Shown here in pieces: positions 6,419 to 10,804 of a DNA stretch of 10,804 bases (its first letter is position 1; each line of letters opens with the position of its first letter). This stretch comes from Deltaproteobacteria bacterium (GTDB lineage Bacteria; Desulfobacterota; DSM-4660; Desulfatiglandales; HGW-15). The DNA is taken from the NCBI GenBank assembly GCA_016926135.1, contig JAFGPH010000593.1:1-10804 (forward strand), read 5' to 3'. The notes beneath the pieces are model-generated. The model had not been told where the DNA came from, searched no databases, and saw nothing but the letters and a program-made list of their open reading frames with translations. The position numbers and the translations under genes are program-made.

Positions 6419-7504
6419 CTATCGTGAAAGCAGATCATAGAGCGCCACGTTCAAATAGATGACTTCCTTGCCGACCTTGTGGGCCTTGAGAATCCCTATC
6501 TTTTCTAATTCCTTAAGATATTCGGCAGCGGTCTGGCGTTTTGCGAGCCCCGCATCCACCAGGAACTGGCCTTTGGTATAGGGCTGGCGAAAAAGAACTT
6601 CGATCAACTCCATGGAATAGACGCGACTCGGTAGTTCCTTCCTGGCGCGGTCCATCGTCTCCATCATCAACGCGCGGATCGCGCTAATTCGCTCGCGGGT
6701 AAAAACCGCCGTTTCTTCTACGCCTTTCAGCATGAAGAGAATCCACGGCTCCCAGGACCCCTTCTCGGTCACCTGACGCAGGAGCCGGTAGTAGTCGTTT
6801 TTGCCCTCGATGATCGACTTGCTGAGATAGAGGACCGGCAGTTCCAACAGCCCATGGAGGATGAGGAACAGGATGTTGATGATTCGGCCTGTTCGGCCGT
6901 TGCCGTCGGTAAAGGGGTGGATCGCCTCGAACTGGTAGTGAGCCAATGCCAATTTGACCAATGGGTCAAGGTCGTCCTCTGCATGAATGAACTCTTCAAG
7001 ATTCTTCAGCTTGTCTCTGATGATGGTCTCACCTTCAGGAGGTGTGTACAGGGTTTTGCCGGTGGCCGCATTGGCAATGGTTGTGCCCGGTACGCGTCTA
7101 ATGCCGGCTTGGTTCTCTCTGATTGTCTGCACGATCCTCACAAACACATTGGTGGAGAGGACAGGGCGTTTTGTTAAGGTATTGTAGCCCTCCCACAGGG
7201 CCTCCCGATAGCGGAGGACTTCCTTGGTTGCCGGATCGATCTGACCTGCCTTTGCGGTATACGCCCTGAACAAGGCATCATTGGTTGTGATGATGTTCTC
7301 GATTTCAGAACTGGCCTTGGCTTCCTGGAGGATCAGGGAGTTCACCAGCAGGGCTTGATTGGGGATCGTGCTCCCGAGACCTTTCAATTCCGCCAGTGCC
7401 CGCCCGGCAGCGATTGCCTTCTTAAGCACAGCCTTGGTCTCCACGTCCGCATTAGGCGGCAGGGGGGGTAGATCGTTGAAGGGTTTCAGGGGGTCAAACG
7501 CCAT
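6419..7504 (-). CDS. Fic-domain protein adenylyltransferase, 361 aa
   Basis: Fic proteins transfer AMP (sometimes another group) from a nucleotide to a hydroxyl side chain of a target protein. The complete signature HPFTDGNGRTGR is at 196-207, with catalytic H196. The substrate-loop flap GKTLYTPPEGE is at about 149-159. SSEIEN at 65-70 fits the inhibitory motif (S/T)xxxE(G/N), with E69 as the residue that blocks ATP. An inhibitor helix ahead of the Fic core makes it a self-inhibited class II enzyme, the SoFic-like group of about 370 aa with an N-terminal Fic_N domain. The C-terminus (about 285-361, QPYTKGQFLVDAGLAKRQTAAEYLKELEKIGIL) is a winged helix that probably binds DNA. The ATG at 7504 has AAGGAG seven bases upstream; a longer frame to 7567 has no such support. 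Stand-alone gene flanked by two copies of a diverged 226-bp repeat. Target proteins unknown. Confidence 0.9.
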   Translation of the reverse strand: MAFDPLKPFNDLPPLPPNADVETKAVLKKAIAAGRALAELKGLGSTIPNQALLVNSLILQEAKASSEIENIITTNDALFRAYTAKAGQIDPATKEVLRYREALWEGYNTLTKRPVLSTNVFVRIVQTIRENQAGIRRVPGTTIANAATGKTLYTPPEGETIIRDKLKNLEEFIHAEDDLDPLVKLALAHYQFEAIHPFTDGNGRTGRIINILFLILHGLLELPVLYLSKSIIEGKNDYYRLLRQVTEKGSWEPWILFMLKGVEETAVFTRERISAIRALMMETMDRARKELPSRVYSMELIEVLFRQPYTKGQFLVDAGLAKRQTAAEYLKELEKIGILKAHKVGKEVIYLNVALYDLLSR

Positions 7505-7614
7505 ATCCAGGCTCCTTGAGATTTCCACCGATGGCCCTGTCCAGTTTCGCTGCGCCCATGCACACACTCCCTGGACGGTTTGTTCATCTACCTCTGGTCA
7601 CGCCCTGCAAGCCG

Positions 7615-7840
7615 TGACATGTGTTCGGCAGTCGATATACAAAACCCCACCGCTCCAACAAGAGAAATGAGGTCCAATTCATCATATGCAGCACCCTCAG
7701 TTGGAAGTCAGTTCACAAAGCCAGAAGACAGAAGCCAGGAGTCAGAAGTCAGCATGTGGGGTTACATGTGCCAAGTGGTCAGAAACTGACATCTTTTTGA
7801 TATCCCTGCGAGTCCAAAATGTCAAGAAAGTTAGCTCACT
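7615..7840. repeat. Diverged 226-bp direct repeat, copy B (right of fic)
   Basis: Partner of 6027-6252 in the same orientation, with TGACATGTGT at the left end and GTCAAGA...GCTCACT at the right. Similarity may continue some 25-30 bp further left. The gene-free stretch 7505-7944 contains this copy, its heptamer tract, a small inverted pair GTCACG/CGTGAC (7597-7602, 7613-7618), and nothing that looks coding. The short plus-strand frames in it are repeat-derived. Confidence 0.7.
7709..7756. repeat. Heptamer repeat cluster 3
   Basis: CAGTTCA, CAAAGC (one base short), CAGAAGA, CAGAAGC, CAGGAGT, CAGAAGT and CAGCATG in near-perfect 7-bp phase. It occupies the same place in repeat copy B as cluster 2 does in copy A. 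Confidence 0.7.
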
Positions 7841-7944
7841 ATGCTTGATCCTAACCAATTTTTTCAAATGTCCAATCGTGCTTTGATGTGGGTCCCGACC
7901 ACCTGGCGAACACTCTCCGTCGACACTGGCACGAGCATAAAGAT

Positions 7945-8535
7945 TTACGGTGAAGCCCCCATGCGTAGATCAGTTGACTTCCCCTTAACCCATGACAGGA
8001 TCATCTCCGCCTGTCTCCCGCTCTCTGGCGACGGCTGGGTATAGTCCTCGGTGTGCTTCCGCAATTCCCGTATCCGGGCAACCGCCTCATGGCCCCCACA
8101 CAACCCGTGTCTCACCAGGTAACACCCCACCACGGTCCCGGTACGGCCACGACCACCCCAACAGTGCACGTACACGGGTTTCCCGTGGGAGATGTAGGTG
8201 TCGATGCTGTCCAGTATCGCCACCATGTCAGCATGGGCAGAAACCCAGCCATCCCGAATGGGCACTCTCTCAAAGGTCACCCCCAGACCCATGGAATCTG
8301 CGATGGCTTTCATCTGCCCCTCATACGGCTTGAACGGTTTCATGTCCCAGTTGAACTCGTCGGGCTCCATCAGGTTGATCACGTGACGGATACCGTGCTC
8401 CAGGAGGCCTTTGAGCTTTCTCTCGGCTTCGCTAGTGCCCAGGGCTCCCGGATAGCAGCCAGCAAGGAGCTTGCCAGGTACCACCCAGTAGCAACGGGAG
8501 AATGGGACAGCATCGGGGATCACTTGATCAACCAT
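7945..8535 (-). CDS. Dual-specificity protein phosphatase, 196 aa
   Basis: Cysteine-dependent phosphatase of the protein tyrosine phosphatase superfamily, removing phosphate from tyrosine and probably serine/threonine side chains or from another phospho-substrate. The P-loop HCWGGRGRTG (124-133) fits HCx5R(T/S)G, with nucleophile C125 and phosphate-binding R131. D95 in PIRDGWV is placed to be the general acid, 30 residues before the cysteine. The conserved N-terminal portion (VVPGKLLAGCYPGA, HVINLMEPDE) matches small bacterial members that are often annotated as DSPc proteins. No signal peptide, so cytoplasmic. The ATG at 8535 has GAGG seven bases upstream. Divergent from hicBA, sharing an intergenic region of 121 bp; a TACAAT-like -10 for this gene (8575-8580, minus) overlaps the -35 proposed for hicB. 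Physiological substrate cannot be told. Confidence 0.88.
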   Translation of the reverse strand: MVDQVIPDAVPFSRCYWVVPGKLLAGCYPGALGTSEAERKLKGLLEHGIRHVINLMEPDEFNWDMKPFKPYEGQMKAIADSMGLGVTFERVPIRDGWVSAHADMVAILDSIDTYISHGKPVYVHCWGGRGRTGTVVGCYLVRHGLCGGHEAVARIRELRKHTEDYTQPSPESGRQAEMILSWVKGKSTDLRMGASP

Positions 8536-8575
8536 TTGTCCGCCTCATTGATCGTAACCTTTCCCGTTCTCCCTA

Positions 8576-8604
8576 TTGTATATCTTGAACAAATGGAATA
8601 TGAT
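8576..8604 (+). promoter_or_regulatory. Candidate promoter of hicBA
   Basis: TTGTAT (8576-8581), 17-bp spacer, TATGAT (8599-8604). Four and five of six bases match the vegetative consensus at ideal spacing. Predicted start near 8611 leaves a leader of about 46 nt to the hicB ATG. Confidence 0.55.
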
Positions 8605-8656
8605 ACTTTGGACGATGAGCCCTTCAACCGCCCTTGAGTCTTGGAGAAATGATCTC

Positions 8657-8854
8657 ATGAAATACAGAATTGTTCTCCAGAAAACCGACGAGGGATATTG
8701 TGTTTCCTGTCCCGGCCTCCCTGGATGCTGGTCCCAGGGCGAGACTGAATTTGAAGCCCTTGAGAACATCCGAGATGCGATCGCAGAATACCTTGGCGCC
8801 ATTGAGGAATCCTTCAAGGACGCGGATGTTCGTGAAGTCGAAGTAGCCATCTGA
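8657..8854 (+). CDS. hicB: HicB-family antitoxin, 65 aa
   Basis: Antitoxin that binds and blocks the HicA RNase. The sequence MKYRIVLQKTDEGYCVSCPGLPGCWSQGETEFEALENIRDAIAEYL is the typical UPF0150 partial RNase H fold: strand-rich start, CPGLPGC turn, then the EALENIRDAI helix. At 65 aa it stops after this domain and has no C-terminal DNA-binding (HTH or RHH) part, so it may not repress its own promoter alone. Start: ATG at 8657, with GGAG (8643-8646) about ten bases upstream. The frame extends upstream to 8576 but covers the candidate promoter, so the short form is preferred. It precedes the toxin gene by 2 bp, the reverse of the commonest hicA-hicB order. Confidence 0.85.
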   Translation: MKYRIVLQKTDEGYCVSCPGLPGCWSQGETEFEALENIRDAIAEYLGAIEESFKDADVREVEVAI

Positions 8855-8856
8855 TC

Positions 8857-9120
8857 ATGCCGAGTATCCCGGGAGTCAACCATCTTCACGCGGTCCGTGC
8901 CCTTGAAAAGGCAGGATTTCGTGTTGTCCGACAAGGGAAGAAACACATTGTCATGTCTGATGGCTCTCGGTTTCTCACAATCCCTCGAAGTGAACCCAAA
9001 AGAGCGAAATGTGAAGGCATGAATATCGAAAAACGGGACTTGGCAAAATTGAATATGGAAGACAAGATACACCGGCCAATAGAATGGCAAGGAGGAAAAA
9101 CAATTAAATCAAATCCTTAA
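8857..9120 (+). CDS. hicA: HicA-family mRNA interferase toxin, 87 aa
   Basis: Ribosome-independent RNase of toxin-antitoxin systems, with a double-stranded-RNA-binding-like fold. GVNHLHAVRALEKAGFRVVRQGKKHIVMSDGSRFLTIPR (6-44) is the standard HicA core, and H30 is the expected catalytic histidine. The next segment (45-87) is unlike the usual ending (H-N-x-GTLxxIIKxAGL): the normal His after IPR is Ser and the family motif is barely visible. The protein is also about 20 residues longer than usual. A shifted frame there soon meets a stop, so a simple frameshift is not evident. ATG two bases after the hicB stop with no clear ribosome site, so translation is probably coupled. The 3' end overlaps the convergent winged-helix gene by 17 bp. 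Confidence 0.82.
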   Translation: MPSIPGVNHLHAVRALEKAGFRVVRQGKKHIVMSDGSRFLTIPRSEPKRAKCEGMNIEKRDLAKLNMEDKIHRPIEWQGGKTIKSNP

Positions 9121-9895
9121 AGAATTTTACACCAAGACCGTCATGCTTCAAGTCAAGGTTTTCCAGTGCGTCTCGCCGCAGTTCTTGAGATGAAAATCTG
9201 ACTGCGTCCATCATTTCGCAAAGGTTCCACAGGCTTTGCGAAGTGATAAACATCCCCGGATAGGATTCGAAAGGCTCTATTCTCTCATTATCCTGATCAA
9301 GAAACCGGCACGCCCTCAAATCGCCCAAAATTCGGGATACCGTAGAGTCATTTGTGCACAACACTTTTGCCAACTGAGTTCCCCTTACCCCAAAACCTTT
9401 GACGTGCGTTAGGGCCATGATGTCCGCACGAAAACCTGTGCCATATTGCAGTCGTTTTCGGATCATGATGGAGGCTGCGGCTACATTCTCAATGGTGTTC
9501 AATTTCGGCACTCTCATTTGAACGGTCTTGGAGACAGCCTCATTAGCCGGTTCGAGGCTGAAAATACTCCTGATCGATTTGGGAGCCCCGCGGAATGGAG
9601 ACTGCTTCAGCTTTTCCAGAATCACCGACCGACGATGGCCGGGTATCAGATTAAACATGTTTTTCAACTTCTGATGATTCACCAGACTGGAAAAGCGGTT
9701 GAGCCACGCCGGCAAATCCGTGGCTGTGCGGTCATGCTCCGTAAGCAGTAGAGTGGTCATTATCAGGGCCTCCACATCGATGATGCCCTCGACCGTCTCA
9801 TCGATCATAGGGAGATCAAAAGGGATGCCGAGGGCTACCCAGGCCCCTTTAACGGCCGGACTTGCCTTTTTTTGTAAGGTTGCGATGGATTTCAT
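9104..9895 (-). CDS. Winged-helix protein paired with a nucleotidyltransferase, 263 aa
   Basis: Family not recognised by name. Residues about 163-202 (VKGFGVRGTQLAKVLCTNDSTVSRILGDLRACRFL) form a clear winged helix-turn-helix, with TNDSTVSRILGDL as the recognition region. The N-terminal 110 residues are helical (TDLPAWLNRFSSLVNHQKLKNMFNL). Second gene of a two-gene minus-strand unit; its start lies inside the end of the nucleotidyltransferase gene (47-nt overlap with the ATG at 9895; a TTG at 9904 is also possible). Neither has a strong ribosome site, as expected for coupled translation. By analogy with AbiE-type pairs, the DNA-binding partner would be antitoxin and autorepressor through the paired sites at 10510-10549. 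Gene order differs from AbiE, where the regulator comes first, so this is inference. Confidence 0.7.
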   Translation of the reverse strand: MKSIATLQKKASPAVKGAWVALGIPFDLPMIDETVEGIIDVEALIMTTLLLTEHDRTATDLPAWLNRFSSLVNHQKLKNMFNLIPGHRRSVILEKLKQSPFRGAPKSIRSIFSLEPANEAVSKTVQMRVPKLNTIENVAAASIMIRKRLQYGTGFRADIMALTHVKGFGVRGTQLAKVLCTNDSTVSRILGDLRACRFLDQDNERIEPFESYPGMFITSQSLWNLCEMMDAVRFSSQELRRDALENLDLKHDGLGVKFFKDLI

Positions 9896-10454
9896 CGAAG
9901 TCAAATCCCAGCTCCTTCATAACAATGCGCAGGTCGTCTTTCCTTGGGTCGCTGTCATCAATGCTCATTACAAAACGGAGAGCCTCGGCAATTTCGTCTC
10001 TGTTGGGCTTCAGGTTGCTTAGGTCTTCGGTATGTTTACGATAGGAAGGGGTGGTCGCGTACATTTTGAGAGATATTAGTGCCTGGCGACCGATCAAACC
10101 GATCCTGAGATTGTCGCTCACCTTAAGGGTGCGAGAAACCTCATCGAAGTATCTGGGCAATGTAACCGAGCCTGCTGCTTTCAAAAGCATCTTTGCGAGG
10201 CCCGTGTTGAGCCATTCAGCTCCAAGCTTTCTCGCTCTGCTGACCTGCGCTATGCCCTTCTTCAAAGAATCAGGCAACACCTTAGGACGCAGCAAGTCGA
10301 TATCCGTTGTCTGACCCTTGAAGCCCTCTAGGGTCATGGCAGCGCCACCGGCCACAACTAACTCGAAATGTTCTCCCGGATACTTCACCCGGAGCCAATC
10401 GGAGAGCAACTTGAGGTTCTCTACAATTTCCTTCTCTTTGAGCGGCTTTGCCAT
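9849..10454 (-). CDS. DUF6036/AbiEii-like nucleotidyltransferase, 201 aa
   Basis: Small nucleotidyltransferase of the polymerase-beta superfamily. VVAGGAAMTLEGFKGQTTDIDLL (33-55) shows the core: GG at 36-37 and the metal-binding pair D51 and D53 (T-D-I-D). Members of the DUF6036 and AbiEii groups transfer nucleotides to RNA or protein and many act as toxins (AbiEii, MenT). IGRQALISLKMYA (about 142-154) followed by a KHTEDLSNLKP segment is also usual in this group. The ATG at 10454 has only GGGA upstream, a weak site; a frame open to a TTG at 10526 would run through the operator sites and is rejected. Overlaps the downstream winged-helix gene. Biochemical target not predictable. Confidence 0.76.
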   Translation of the reverse strand: MAKPLKEKEIVENLKLLSDWLRVKYPGEHFELVVAGGAAMTLEGFKGQTTDIDLLRPKVLPDSLKKGIAQVSRARKLGAEWLNTGLAKMLLKAAGSVTLPRYFDEVSRTLKVSDNLRIGLIGRQALISLKMYATTPSYRKHTEDLSNLKPNRDEIAEALRFVMSIDDSDPRKDDLRIVMKELGFDFDEIHRNLTKKGKSGR

Positions 10455-10509
10455 TTCATTGGGTTCCCGTATAATCCTTCGGAGGAGATGGGTAGTATGG
10501 ATACCATGA

Positions 10510-10549
10510 ATTTGCGTTAATTGCAAGTTTTTTTGCGATTAACGCAAAT
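10510..10549. promoter_or_regulatory. Paired near-identical operator-like sites
   Basis: TTGCGTTAATTGCAA (10512-10526) and, in opposite orientation, TTGCGTTAATCGCAA (complement of 10533-10547) differ at one base of 15; with flanks the match is 16 of 17. Each is also partly palindromic (TTGC...GCAA). Centres are 21 bp apart, two helical turns, so two dimers would sit on one face of the DNA. They lie between the divergent starts at 10454 and 10597 and probably bind the winged-helix protein of this unit. Confidence 0.6.
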
Positions 10550-10596
10550 CAAGAAAATCCTCATATGTCCCATTTGGCCTACGCAGGAGGCGTGCT

Positions 10597-10803
10597 ATGG
10601 CCAGAGGGGATCAGATGGGGAGGCAGTGGAAGATCCAGACCCTTCTCACATCCGGTGCAGGCAAGTCCGCGGCCGAGCTTGCCGCGTGGTGTTTGTCACA
10701 TAGAGACACAAAAGGGGCGGTCGAAATAGGCACAATCGACCACCCCACCGTGCTAACTTACTGTTTTTCTAAGATAAAAACTGGTCGGGACGACTGGATT
10801 TGA
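10597..10803 (+). pseudogene. 5' fragment of a WYL-type HTH regulator, broken at about 10684
   Basis: The first 29 residues or so (MARGDQMGRQWKIQTLLTSGAGKSAAELA) match the start of WYL-domain transcriptional regulators, which begin MARGDQ-ARQWKI and continue with a DeoR-like helix-turn-helix (ELAEEL..., RTVYRDL). Here homology stops in the middle of that helix and the frame continues through unrelated residues to a TGA at 10801. The 5' end is intact, with AGGAGG (10585-10590) six bases before the ATG. The 300 residues or so expected after it are absent, so the gene was interrupted, most likely by an insertion element whose body lies to the right of the window. The fragment cannot act as a WYL regulator. 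Confidence 0.62.
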
Positions 10804-10804
10804 A
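10687..10804. mobile_element. Possible end of an insertion element interrupting the WYL gene
   Basis: Begins where WYL homology ends and has no coding match within the window. TGTTTGTCACATAGAGACACA-like sequence at the junction and a hairpin at 10714-10746 (GGGGCGGTCGA with TCGACCACCCC, one mismatch) look like the terminal region of a transposable element. No transposase is visible and no inverted partner end is in the window, so the family is not assigned. Confidence 0.35.

Noticed and set aside
7580..7886. Short plus-strand frames between fic and the phosphatase gene
   Set aside because: Peptides such as KPEDRSQESEVS are translations of the heptamer tract; no ribosome sites.

Overview
The window reads as an accessory (defence-type) region of a bacterial chromosome. 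GC-rich coding, closely packed genes with Shine-Dalgarno sites, 7-bp-period CAGARGN repeats between genes and a WYL-regulator remnant beginning MARGDQ suggest a Desulfobacterota-like (deltaproteobacterial) host. That placement is only an inference. No rRNA, tRNA or CRISPR array was found.

Left half (1-5890, all minus strand): one compact operon transcribed leftwards from a candidate promoter at 5800-5828. In transcription order it encodes an unrecognised 162-aa protein, a 349-aa sigma-factor-like protein, a 390-aa protein with an anti-sigma-type zinc motif, a 715-aa Lon-type (S16) Ser/Lys protease joined to TPR-like helical repeats, and, after 120 bp, a Cas6 crRNA-processing endoribonuclease cut by the window edge. 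The first four genes overlap or nearly touch. The set has the logic of CRISPR-controlled proteolytic signalling: an RNA-guided complex would activate a protease, which would cleave an anti-sigma-like partner and free a sigma factor. Published relatives of this idea are CalpL-CalpT-CalpS (SAVED-Lon) and Craspase (Cas7-11 with TPR-CHAT, Csx30 and a sigma factor). Here a Lon protease is paired with TPR-like repeats and no SAVED or CARF domain is recognisable, so this may be a distinct variant. It is the most interesting part of the window.

Middle (5890-7945): a Fic-family AMP-transferase gene (minus) between two long gene-free stretches. These stretches hold two diverged copies of a 226-bp block (6027-6252 and 7615-7840), three clusters of heptamer repeats, and a series of alternating inverted boxes just after the fic stop.

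Right half (7945-10804): a dual-specificity phosphatase (minus), a hicB-hicA toxin-antitoxin pair (plus), and a second two-gene unit (minus) of a DUF6036-like nucleotidyltransferase and a winged-helix protein. Upstream of that unit are two near-identical 17-bp inverted sites 21 bp or so apart centre to centre. The window ends in a broken WYL-type regulator that loses homology at about 10684 and runs into probable mobile-element sequence.
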